From the NCBI GenBank assembly GCA_905331475.1, contig CAJNYU010003599.1:1-64000 (forward strand): a stretch of DNA of 64,000 bases, read 5' to 3'. This stretch comes from Rotaria socialis. Taxonomy: Eukaryota > Rotifera > Eurotatoria > Philodinida > Philodinidae. Within the stretch, counting starts at the first letter, position 1; every line of letters begins with the position of its first letter. Both the position numbers and the translations under genes were made by a program. This document shows, one piece after another, positions 12,216-23,762 of the stretch. The notes under the pieces are model-generated. The model was not told the origin of the DNA. It worked only from the letters and a program-made list of their open reading frames with translations, and did no database searches.

Positions 12216-12816
12216 CATAGGCGGTGGAGCCGTTAGGCTAGGGCAGGCTTCGTGAGACCCAGTTATTTGAAAACAAATTCTGATTTCATTGTAATTCTAT
12301 ATTTGATAAGTGAAATAGGTTAGAAAAGCGATGCTATTTTTTCTCCGAAGTAATATTCAGCCTGAGGATGTGTATGCTGCATGTTTTTGAAATATTTTCA
12401 CTTATTGATGCTAAAGCTTCTTTTATGACGATGAAGGGGACTACGATCAACAATGACACAACAACTGTTTAATCATGTCCTTATGTCTCCTATTCATAAA
12501 GAAAAATTCGATCAGTTAGACTTGAACAGCGTTTGTTCTGATTTTATTGCAAAAAAATTAGAGTAGAAAAGCCTTTTTTGGGCATGAATAATAGTTTTTG
12601 TAGTTACGACTTTTTTATTTCCTTTAGTCATGGTTTAAGATTTTGTATGCTTATGTTGATAATGAAATCAAAATTTTGATAGTGTAGTAGAATTCTCGAT
12701 TGCTCTGAAGGTGTGCATTTGAAACTCTGCTTTCTCCCTCTAGTACCGACTTTCTGTCGTTATTTTCAAAAAACAATTTGAGCCTCCCCCAAATTAGAAA
12801 CGTTCCGCCGCCTATG
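12216..12816. mobile_element. hAT-like non-autonomous DNA transposon (MITE) with 8-bp target-site duplication
   Basis: The terminal inverted repeats are CATAGGCGGTGGAGC on the left and, reading the other strand, CATAGGCGGCGGAAC on the right. The element is directly flanked by the identical 8-mer CCCTATTC at 12208-12215 and 12817-12824. A perfect 8-bp duplication and GGCGG-type ends are characteristic of hAT transposons. The 601-bp interior has no transposase ORF, so it would have depended on a transposase supplied elsewhere. A diverged relative lies at 35793-36418. Confidence 0.85.
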
Positions 12817-12824
12817 CCCTATTC

Positions 12825-14284
12825 TTGTAGTGTAAACAGCCGTTAAATCAACCGCACACCTGATTGTGCGTATTTTTTCAACTAAAAATAACACTTGTAT
12901 TTACAATAATAAATACACATACAGATTGCAAAACAAACGGAAAAAAACTTCTTCAGCAACGCGATAGTATTTTAAATAAAGAATATATTAAAGCGACATG
13001 CACATGTTAACATAATAGAAAACAACCTTGCCAAAATATTCTGTTCTTTTCAAATAAATATTTCAAAAAAAAAATGAGTTCAATGTTATGAGATCTGACG
13101 ACATCTAGAGACCAAAGAGGATCAGCTGATTGTTTGCTTGAATTTAACCAACAGGTATGATCGTGAAGTTGCATGTAGACAGACAGACATGCATGTCTAT
13201 GTATACGTGAGCACTCTTGTATGAATGCAAGCGATGAATCAGTAAATTCTTTTCTTTTTTTTTCTGTAAAAAATCTAAAGTCAAATATTTTGTTTTGTCA
13301 TGATAAAGAAACATGATATGATATCGAAGTAATGAATCAAATATATCATTTAACACTTAGTAGGATATTTATATTAATTAATTACGCTTGATAATTGAAA
13401 AAGTAGGTCGACTCAACAGATTTTGTTGGATCAAGCTGAAGCTACTCGTATGAAATGGAATATTATTTTTTGATTTACGATCAAATTAATCTCGAATTAT
13501 ACAATTTAATGTATTCAAAGAGAGAAAAACAAGATTGATTATCTTTCTTTACTTCTAGATTAATTGATACTACATCACAAGAACCTGTGAAATGATAAAA
13601 AGAACATAAACGACAACAACAAATGATGATGCGTTTCTGTGTATATAGAGTAATAGTGAATAGGAGGAGGAAGGCAAAGAAGAACTGTTTGACTAGAGCT
13701 TTTTTAATTATAGTTCTTCTAAAATAGAATCTATCGTAAATGTGTGTGCTTTCTCATCGTCATATATATGTGAGAACTTATACTAAGTGTCTATTAATAT
13801 GCGTAGCTATAATATTACGTCGTTTATATGCTAATTTTTATGTAGACAATAGAAAGAAGATACCCTATGGACATTGCCATCTGCTTTTCTAGATCAATTT
13901 TTTTTTAATTTCATTTGTTTTTCTACTATGTCAATACGGCGACGAGTTACCATTTGAATTCAATAGTGTGATCGATCAAGTAAGTAGCTTCCGTGAAATT
14001 AATGCCGACAGGAGGTCAAGCACTCATTCTAACAAACATATGCTGTTCTTCCATTGTTTCGATGTGATTACTCATTTTTTTCTTTTTCACTAAACACACA
14101 CGTTCATACGATGAGCAAACATGAAAGAAGAAAATTGATTGACTAGCTGCCGGCATAACCTACATCAACTAATGTGACAACTATACTCGAATCGATAACC
14201 ATTAGATTATATAAGAAGAAGAGAATAACAACGAGAGAAAAATCCTCGTTACTGACGATATTATTAATTTTTCTTTTTAGTCTT
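12825..14284. other. Intergenic region and probable 5' UTR of the ArfGAP gene
   Basis: No coding segment is supported. Just before the first coding ATG of the next gene, a pyrimidine tract ending in TTTTCTTTTTAG (to 14280) suggests that a 5'-UTR intron ends there. Confidence 0.4.
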
Positions 14285-17200
14285 ATGATTATAATGAATA
14301 CAATTGATTTTGAAGAATGTCTCAAAGATTCTCCTGCTTATCGGTATGTAATATTATTATGTCGTTCGAATAAAAAATCTTATCTCTAAAATAGAAATCA
14401 ACTTCGACAAGCAGTAAATCATATCGACATGCTCGAAGATCGCTTAGAGCAAATGTTTAAAATGTGCAATTCTGTAATTAATAATGGGAAAATATTTGTG
14501 CAAGAATTTCAGTAAGAACGTTTTTTCTCTCGAAATAATCGTACTTAAGATTTTCATTTAGAAAATTTCTAAAATCTATTTTTGATGCCCGCGAATTGTT
14601 TTCTACAGATGAAGTAGCCTACAAAAGTTTAGGAAAATTTGGAAATTATCTCCGTGAAATACAAACACTTTTTTCTGTAGGAAATTTCATTTGTTTTGAT
14701 TTATTTTCAACATGATGATTTTTTAATTAGAATTTACTTGAACAGACATCACATAGCCTTTTACGAACATTAACACGTATGTTAAAAGAAGATATTAAAA
14801 AAGTCAAAGATCAAGGCAAATTATTTGACCGTTTAAGTTCAGATTATGATATTGGTAATGCTTATCTCCACGAAAAACGAAAATCTTTATTTTCTTTTCA
14901 ATTATTTAGCTTTACAAAAAAATGCCGATGCATCAAAAGCTAAACGTAAGTGACATAAAAAGATTTTTTTGTTGTTGTACAACATCGAAAAAATCAGTGC
15001 AGCCCGTTAGTCATAAAATTGAAAGTATCCCGGATCATCGACACCAGTATCTGGATACAAATCTTAAAAAAAAAAGATTACCCGTTTGATGTGTAATCAC
15101 TCAAACACAATCACCCGTGTTTGGTGTACTGAATCTAATTGTTATTGCATTTTCTTGTAAATTAGTACGTTTATAAACGCTCTCCTACAAGTATATCTGC
15201 CATACTTCACCTTTGAATCGTAAGCACTTGCGTTTTTATAGATACTAAATCAAGCAAGAAATTTTCGTATATGTTAAAACTTCTAATCCATTGAATCTCT
15301 TATTTCTAGCTCATCTATGTGAAGATGCCAGTAAAATTTTAACAGCTACACGTAGTTGTTTTGGCCATACATCAATTGATTATACATATCAAATCAATGT
15401 TTTATATAATCAACATAAAGTTGACTTGATCGAATTATTTTTATCGTATATTAACTTTCACAAAGCATTTTTTCATCAGGGCTATGAATTGTTATCTATA
15501 GATACTGAACAAGATTTTAATTCAATTACAACAGAAGTAAAAGTCTAAGGATTTTTTCTTTCAATGAATTTTTTATTGATATTTTAGTTAACTAGAATGA
15601 GACAAGAAAATGCTCAAAAACAAAAAATTTTAGAAAAAGTTCACGATACAAATCAAAGACGAGTAAGTTCTCATGCGATTGATTTTACGTTAAATATTTC
15701 TCCATTAAAATTTGTTGTATTACTATTAATTAGTATAATAGAAACAGTAGTAATATTGTAATTTTTACGAACTTTGTAGTCCTCAACACCAGGAGATACG
15801 ACGACATGTTTTCCAATAAAATCGATACTATCATCATCGCACTATGCACGACAGGTTATTGTATGGCTGGTGGATTTTGGCATTCTTCCTTTTTTTTTCT
15901 AATCGAAAAACAGCTAGGGCATGATGCTTAGCTCTTTTTTTTTGTCGTTTTGTTTTTGAAATATTTTATTCGGTCATAAGAAGATTATCAAAGTTTTTTT
16001 TGTTATTCTAGTTGAAATATGACGATAACCGAAACGATGGAATATCAACAGACGCATCATTATCTGTAGTAAGAGAAAATTTTTGGTTTATTTTGAAGTT
16101 ATATTTTATTGATTTATTAGGCAAAAGAAACTTTATCAAGAAATCCATCACAACAAAGCTTATCGAATATAACAAATACATTAACAAATGGTATTGAAGC
16201 AACAAAAGAGGGTACATTAGAGAATGCTGAATCTTTGGCAAACTAAATTTGTATTGTTTTCTTGTATAGGTTATCTATTTAAACGTTCTCATAATAAATT
16301 CAAAACATGGAATAGGTTAGTAAACTTTTCTCATTGAAACCGCAGAACAGATTATGAGCAATGCGGAGTTATTTGATCAATTCAAGACAAATGCAGTCAA
16401 AGATAGAGTCAACTAATCCTAAGATGAAATATTCTTCCTACTGCTATCCGATATTCATAACAAAAATTCTCGAGTCTATTCAATTGATTAGTGAGCACTC
16501 TCTCCGAGCTGGATTTTACCTGCCGGTAGAAATGAGTTCGACGAAGAATACGTTTTTCTTCCTAACTTATCGATTCAGTCTTCATGGAATTCTTGGGTAG
16601 CAATTTGAAAAATATTCATAGACTCAAAATTTCAATCTGCTTAGAAAATCCAAAAATCTCATCTTATGTTGTAGACGCTGGTTTTCAATTCGTAATGGTC
16701 AATTACTTTATATGAAACGTAATAGCGGTAATTCAATAAATGATAATTCACAACAACAATCTTCATATTCCGTAATGATACTCGATCTACGTTTATGTAC
16801 AATTCGCGCATCGAATGATCATGATCGTCGATTTGTTTTTGAAATTATTTCACCAAATAGGTATAAAAAAATCTAGGAATTAATTCTCTATCGTTTATCT
16901 TCGTTTTTTCAAACTTCAAGTACACATCTTCTACAAGCTGATTCACAAATTGAATGCGATCATTGGGTGAATTCGCTTCAATTAGCAATAAGTAATTTAT
17001 TTAAATCGCCCAATAATGGAAATTTACATTCGTTTACAGTTTGTACTTCGTTAAAAAGATTGATTTCTCATTTAGTATTTCTTTTGCGTTTAGTTGCTAC
17101 CCAAACCTTATGTTGATGATCGTTCAAATTCAGTTTTAACTGCTAAAAATGAAATCAAACAAGAAATGTAACGAACAAAAAAATGTGCCATTGTTTTATC

Positions 17201-18898
17201 TTTTTTTTATTGCGTTTAGGATTAAAGATAAGATCGATTTTGTACGTTCAATTACAGGCAATGACAAATGTTCCGATTGTGATGCGGATGGACCTGAATG
17301 GGCATCGATTAATCTAGGAATTTTACTTTGTTTGAATTGTTGTGGTGCTCATAGGTTTGTACATTTGCTTTGCCAATAACTAGAGAATGGCATTTTTTTT
17401 CTTTCTCATTATCAGAGGTCTCGGTGTTAGTCTTTCAAAAGTTCGTTCACTTCATATGGATACATGGGACTTAGAAACATTAATTGTGATGGGCGAATTG
17501 GGTAATACAGTTGTCAATAGTATATATGAAGCAAATCTATCAAATAATGTAAAAAAACCAAGTGCTGAAACGGATGCGTAAGAAAAAGTTTATTTGGATC
17601 AATTTTTTTAGATAGTGAAAAAAAAGCTTAATTCGACCTTAGGAACTTCTGTATTATGTTTTTAGAATAATTCATGAGAGAAACTCTAAAAATCCCTGAC
17701 AACAGTGAAGACATCTTTTACTGAAATTTGATTGGCTATGATTCATTTCAGCTATATTAGAGGTTTTCTATTGAATAATTGCGGTAGTATCATGCTGAGT
17801 GCATACTAAAGTAATTAATACTTAGCTCGTATAAGTCAAGCACAGTCGTCTCTATCGACTCCATAGGACACTGTCATCCGGTCATTACTCTTATTTCTAT
17901 TTAGTTTGACACGTCGATCTTATATCGAAGCAAAATATGTGCAAAAAGCATTTTTACGTTCTTTACCAGCATCGAATCAAATACGTTCAACAACACGCAC
18001 TATTAAACGATGGTCTGTGATGAAAGGTCCAATATCAACAGCGACGCTTACAAATGAACATGATGATGATGGAACATCAAATTCATTAAAAGTCAATAGT
18101 CGACAGTTATTAACAAGGTTTACTTTAGCATTATGAATCAAAAGTCGTCTTGACTATTTCACACGTTTTGCATTTTAGAAGGTTAACCGGCGTATTAGAA
18201 AATGAATTAACAGCAGGTATAATATAGATATTGTTTCGAAATATGATAATTTACCCAAAACAAATGAATATGTTTAAGATTCGTTATCATCGATATGGAA
18301 TGCGAATATATATTTATATGAAGGGGCTCGTCATCGTAGTGTTCCAACGATGCTTCACGCATTAACTCTTGGTGCGGATAAAAATTTTCTTAATGAGCAC
18401 GATCATGGGCGAACACCATTGATTCAAACAATATTAAGTGTATGTTTTTCTTTTGGTTTCGATTTTTATCTAATTCTTTTCGTATTATATAGAGATCAGT
18501 TGCAGCTGCTGAATTTCTTTTGATAAATAACGCAAAAATAAATTTAGCCGATGAGGATGGCAAAACACCACTTCATTATGCAACACAATTAGCCAATAAA
18601 GGACGAGGGTATTTTGCTCCAAACAATTTTAAATTGACCTCTGTTTTTTCTTTTTTCCAGACCAATTATTCTTCTACTTAAGCGTGGTGCTGATCCCTTA
18701 GTAAAAGATCGTACAGGCATTGATGCCTGTTCACTTTCGATGGTCATTGGCGATCCGGATGTCATCACATGGTATCGTTTAATAGCATTACATGAACAAA
18801 TGAAAGAAGAAGATGCCGATGCAGAAAAAACCTACATATCAATATTAGACGATCCTGTCTATATGAAAGAAATAGCAAGGACACCTTCATTTTCATGA
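14285..18898 (+). CDS. ACAP2: ACAP-type ArfGAP (BAR, PH, ArfGAP and ankyrin domains)
   Basis: Predicted 819-aa protein from 21 exons: 14285-14343, 14395-14511, 14562-14676, 14731-14854, 14910-14945, 15310-15536, 15588-15662, 15780-15854, 16012-16065, 16121-16211, 16270-16315, 16675-16860, 16921-17038, 17094-17167, 17220-17354, 17416-17577, 17905-18117, 18179-18216, 18279-18439, 18493-18608, 18661-18898. All splice phases agree. The N-terminus TIDFEECLKDSPAYR matches the ACAP BAR start, and ILTATRSCFGH and FFHQGYELLS follow. PH starts GYLFKRSHNKFKTW. The ArfGAP zinc finger is CSDCDADGPEWASINLG then LLCLNCCGAHR, i.e. CX2CX16CX2CX4R with the catalytic arginine, followed by SLSKVRSLHMDTW. Ankyrin repeats form the C-terminus (DGKTPLHYATQLA). 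Such proteins stimulate Arf6 GTP hydrolysis on curved endosomal or plasma membrane. ACAP2 versus ACAP1/3 cannot be settled. The ATG at 14294 is an alternative start. Confidence 0.92.
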
Positions 18899-19732
18899 TT
18901 CAAAAAAATTTTAATATTTTCTTTTATCTGTGATATATTTTGCGGGTCTAGTTTGTATAGATTATCATTTTCCCCCGTCTCTCTGTCGTATTATGTATCA
19001 AATAAAAAGAAACCCGTATCTATGTATTAAGATTTAATTTCATTGTTGTTTGTACGCGCGCGCGCGTGTGTGTGTGTTTTGCTCTGTATCATTTTTATCT
19101 TTAAAAAAAAACAACAACAAATAAAAAATTGCTCGTTTCCCGGTTGTGATTTTTTTGTAACAAAATTAAAATTTACGGGAAAATCAGAGTGCACATTGAC
19201 GTTCAGTACCGATCCAATTTATGTTATGTTCATATGAAAATGATCTTGAGATGCATCGAAGAAAAATTTTGTTTGTTTCCATAGAGGAGAACGTTGTTAT
19301 TGCAACCAATGTGTTAATAAAAATACATCTTGAGATTTAGAAATATTTGTAGTCAAAATGAAAAAAAATCGTTGCTTATAAAATTCAATAGCTAATTAAA
19401 AATGATTATTGATATGCATTCGTAATTCTGTATTCTCTCGGCACATGGGTCGCTTTTAAACTTCCTCATTGGAAAACAAATCATGTTTCTCTTCGAGCGT
19501 TCTACAAAAAAAATATTCTACTAATTGTTTAGCAAAAATCAATCTATTTTAAAAGAATTCTTTTTCTTCTTCTATTCTTCTTATTATTTTTCTCGCTATT
19601 AACTAATCCAATTGTTATTTAACATCGCCATTTACTGTTGTAATGGAAACGTTGTAGTTCTGTTTTTATATTCAAACAATAAAAGTTAACATTAAAGCAA
19701 CAGTTTCTGTTTCGAATGTGTGTTTCTTTACA
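18899..19732. other. Intergenic: 3' UTR and a CG/TG microsatellite
   Basis: AATAAA lies at about 18999, a plausible polyadenylation signal for the ArfGAP gene. A (CG)n(TG)n run lies at about 19055-19076. No other gene is seen. Confidence 0.5.
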
Positions 19733-22700
19733 ATGACAAGTTTAGTATTGTTTAATTCTGAGCCAGTACCAGCAGATGATTTCGTCAAGCCGGGCGTGGA
19801 TTGGGGTACTGCTAAGAAACGCAATCGATTGGCTAGTGATCCAAGTCACACTCATCCAGCAGGAACATATCTTTACAAGTAAGAATTTCGACAGCAAAAA
19901 AACAGCACGACTCTAAAACAATAATTGTAGAGGTGAACCAATCGAGCAAAATTATCGAAATACTGATATTACATTGAGCAATGTTCGAATCAATGATGAA
20001 TTGTAGGTCTATCGTTGTCTTCTCTCTCTCTCTCGCCTAAATCTCAATTTATAATTTTATGTAATACTCTAGAATACCTGCACCACAAACAGTTGATGTA
20101 ACGCCTCACCAAATACCATTGCAATTTCCAGCCAATCATCCGTTTTCATCACATATTAGCGAAAAAGCACTATTTCCTAATTCAAGTGCTAATTTTGATG
20201 ATCATCCTTCGACAAGCATGGATCCGTATATGGTGCCACAAAAAGTTCGTGGTAAGACATTATCTTGCGTTCTCTTTCTCGTATTCACTTCAACGAGTTC
20301 TATATGTCAATATTGCTTTTACTTCATCGAGGTAATCCATTTCGTCGTGAAGTGCATTATCAAGGACTACAACGAGAACGATATCAAACTTCAAAATGGC
20401 CGGATAAACAATATATGCAGGTAATTTGAAATAATAATAAAGATCCCGATCAAATATTTTACTTATGATTTTATTAGTTACCTCGTTCATCAAGCGATGT
20501 TAGTTCATCCCCGATATATCCTTGGCCAAGAAAAATGTTCGTACCAAATGATGATAGTGCTTGTGAAAATTCTGGCTCACATATAGTTAAAAATAAAGAA
20601 AGAGCTTCATTTGAAACATCGTATCAAAATGATTTTACCTATGGTGAAGGTATTGGTACACATGTTGTATTTGATACAACAGCACAACTTCAGCCAACGG
20701 AATATTTAGTAATATTTGTTTTTATTTAAATTAACACAAAAGAAAAAATAATATGAGTTTTGATATAATTTAAAATAGAAACCACATTTCAAAAAAACAC
20801 TTGATCCAGCAAGACCTATTGATGGCGTACAAGCTGCTCAAATTCATGGAAATCATCGCATACCAAGTGCATTAGAAAAACAGAAAGCATTACCACAATA
20901 CGGATCAACAGAAACAATACAGTAAACATAAATATATCAAAGATTTATCGTTATGGAATTTTTGTGCTTTAGCCTAATGAGTGAAACTGAAAAATTTGAT
21001 GATCAATTGCGAAACGGAACTGATTATGTAAACTTACCGGCTCATATGTTTCCAAAAGAACGAGCACCAACATGGATTCGTAAGTTAAGAAGGACTAATT
21101 ACCAATAAATAATATGTAACACATGTAAAACCAGCCCTGGTCTTATGGTCGATACCTCCGTACTCTGGAGTACAATGAAGTAGACCTGAATTACAATTTT
21201 CTCTAAATAGGCACAGACAATAGAATAATCTAAAATCATCGTATCGGGACCGAAAAAAATATAGTTCCACATATTTCTAGTCTGCTCTTATTCAGGATTT
21301 AAGAAAACAAAGATGTGCCCTTTTGTTTATCTTCTCCTACTATATTCTATCATTTTCATTTCAGCTCGATCCGAAAATTCCAATACTAATAATAACGAAC
21401 CACAATCTGAAATTCGTTATCTTCATCATCTTCGGCCATCTTCAGGAGTTCCACAAATAGCGCGTGACCGGCAAGCAAGCAATCAACAAATGGAAGCTGA
21501 AAATCGCCTTAAACAATTAGAACTTATTCGACCAGAAGATAATCTTAAGTTACTTAATCTTAAATTTCGTGTTCTTCAATCTCCACGCCATGGTCGACCC
21601 ATATTACCACAATATAGAGATCCATACGTTAATACCTTGTATGATCAACTTGGTACATATGTTCAAGAAAGGTCCGGTCTCTATCAAACAGTAACCTATG
21701 ATCCCAATGCATTAGTACAAGCAATACCGGATATTGAAAAATCAGAAAATAACGAACAAGAAAATGATCACTTATTAAAAGACGACAATCATCTTGGTGA
21801 TCTATTAGACTACGGTGAACAAACACAAGACAAATCAAAACCAAATTTATTTCAATATAAAACTTTTCAAGATTATCAACAAATGCGGGTTTGTTTAGAT
21901 AATTTAATTAATGACAAAAAACAAAGCATGATTATTCTTCTTTTCAGAGTCGTCTTCTCAATAAATGCCGTGTTCCACAAGATGCCAATACTGTGAATAC
22001 TCGTATTCAAGAAGGTAATCCACCATTTATTCAACGCGAATCAACCTATGGTGACTCGTATAATACGCGAAAGTTTCTTCAAGAAAATATTTTGTCTTCT
22101 GACGCACGTTCTGATCCAACTAGTTTAATGAGTACACGATATAATACGAATATTGAACGAGCACGAAGCATGAATAGTTATCCTATGAAAGCAACGCGTA
22201 GTCTATCACTTGACACTAATGATCATAACAATAATAATAATAATAATAAAGAAAAATCAAATGATATTACTGTTGGTCCACTTCTGCATCCATCACCGTA
22301 CGATGAATTATATGCGACAAACCATATAACTGAACATACAAATGGTTATTCTCGACGATCAGAGAATCGTATTTATGATTCACCGTTTAAAAATAAAGGT
22401 GATATGCTTGCCTATAAATTTTATGAGAAAAAACAAACATCCATTGCACCCTATCTACAAGTAGCAGATCCACTTTCACGTGAAGTTAAAACGCCAGTAC
22501 GTCTTCCTGGCCCAGAAATAGTTGCACGTTTTGTTGATCCAAAATTAGCAAAACATTCAACTTATCAACAATCCTATAAAGATTTAGCTTTTCATGAAAA
22601 TATACCATCGATGCAAGATTCACGACTAAGTCTCGATGAAAGTTATTTATCAATGAAAGATAGCGATCCAAGATTTGGTCGAACTGCCGACGGTCGTGTT

Positions 22701-22877
22701 AAACAATGGAAATTAATTGATCTTCAGGATCGTTGGACAAAAACAAAAGCACAACGACAATACCATATGGATCATCCAGAATCTGTACCGTATGTCGGCG
22801 ATGGAACCGTGCAGGCGAAGAAAGAAATTGTCATTGCTGATATTGTCGAGCGACAAAGAATGATGACAGTGCGATAA
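19733..22877 (+). CDS. SPMIP4/C7orf31-like ciliary or sperm microtubule-associated protein
   Basis: Nine exons give 806 aa with consistent phases: 19733-19878, 19931-20002, 20073-20251, 20332-20420, 20478-20708, 20779-20921, 20973-21079, 21365-21888, 21948-22877. It is a hydrophilic, proline- and tyrosine-rich protein without catalytic motifs. Stretches in the first half resemble the vertebrate C7orf31 (SPMIP4) family in order: HPFSSHISEKALFPN, then GNPFRREVHYQG, then YPWPRKMFVPN and FETSYQNDFTYGEG. That family consists of microtubule inner proteins of sperm axonemes. The C-terminal half, with an Asn-rich run encoded around 22228-22250 and the conserved-looking RVKQWKLIDLQDRWTK, is not recognised. 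The ATG at 19733 opens exon 1. A hydrophobic start at 21313 is intron sequence read through into exon 8 and was not used. The family call rests on remembered motif order and should be tested. Confidence 0.6.
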
Positions 22878-22979
22878 AATTTATTATCGGCATCTCTTTG
22901 AACTATTTTTCTTTTAATAGTTTCTTTAGATTCATTCGTTTTTTTTTAATTTCAAATAAAATAATATTAAATTTTGAAC

Positions 22980-23330
22980 TATCCCAGGAGAATGAATCCT
23001 AGTCTAGGATCCGATGAGTTACAATCGGTTCCTATTGGAATCCGATGGAGCTCTTCGGAAGGCGCAAGGAAACTATCGGATTATCGTCGGATTCCTGGTT
23101 CCGGAATCGATATCGGATTCTAATATCGGAAACTAATAAAATCCGACAATAACCGTCAATCGGAACCGGAATGCTTCGGATTTCATTGGTTCCGACAATC
23201 GGATATCATTGGAAATACGACTATCGGATCCGACATTGATTCTTCAACCAGGAATCCAACAGGATTTCGTTGGATGGTAGGACCCCATAGAATCCGATGG
23301 GATTCGGTATCGGATTGATTCACCTGGGTA
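22980..23330. mobile_element. TA-flanked MITE with terminal inverted repeats
   Basis: The left end reads TATCCCAGGAGAATGAATCC and the right end, on the other strand, TACCCAGGTGAATCAATCC. The element begins and ends with TA, suggesting a TA target duplication as in Tc1/mariner-like MITEs. The 351-bp interior is packed with the words CGGATTC, GAATCCG and CCGAT in both orientations and has no ORF. It sits 100 bp after the SPMIP4-like stop codon. The same terminal motif appears at 1-102 and, diverged, at 47071-48658. Confidence 0.75.
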
Positions 23331-23762
23331 TAATGAACTTCATTATATAACATGAGTTTGTTAATTGTATGATTGTGAGCTCTAATTAAGACACTAATAC
23401 ACAATACGCACGCAGACGAAACTAGCGTATGCATGTAACATCGATGGCGCCACATGCGCTTACACTTTACGAGCTGAAACATAGGGAAAACTCCGAAAAA
23501 TGAGCAGACGGCATTTTGTTACTTGTCAGATAAATCTAATGTATGTGTGGGCTGTAATAGTTACAAGGTGAAGTATCTGTCATATTCAGATGGCGATAGC
23601 ATAACAAGAAAAACAATCTGATTCGGTGGATTTTTGTTACGAAATAGAGGTTGTCTGTTCTGGACGAAAAGAAAGTAATCAAAAAAAAGAGAGTCTTATC
23701 ACAAACAACATTCAATTGACAAATACTGAAATACTTTCTTTCTTTCTAAAGGTGAAATTATC
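23331..23762. other. Upstream region of the B-box/W2 gene
   Basis: No coding signal. A TTTCTTTCTTTCTAAAG tract ends just before the ATG at 23763, so a 5'-UTR intron is possible. Confidence 0.35.

Noticed and set aside
21313-21996. 227-codon ORF with a hydrophobic start resembling a signal peptide
   Set aside because: The hydrophobic part is intron sequence read into exon 8 of the SPMIP4-like gene; a clear acceptor lies at 21363-21364 and the splice phase fits.
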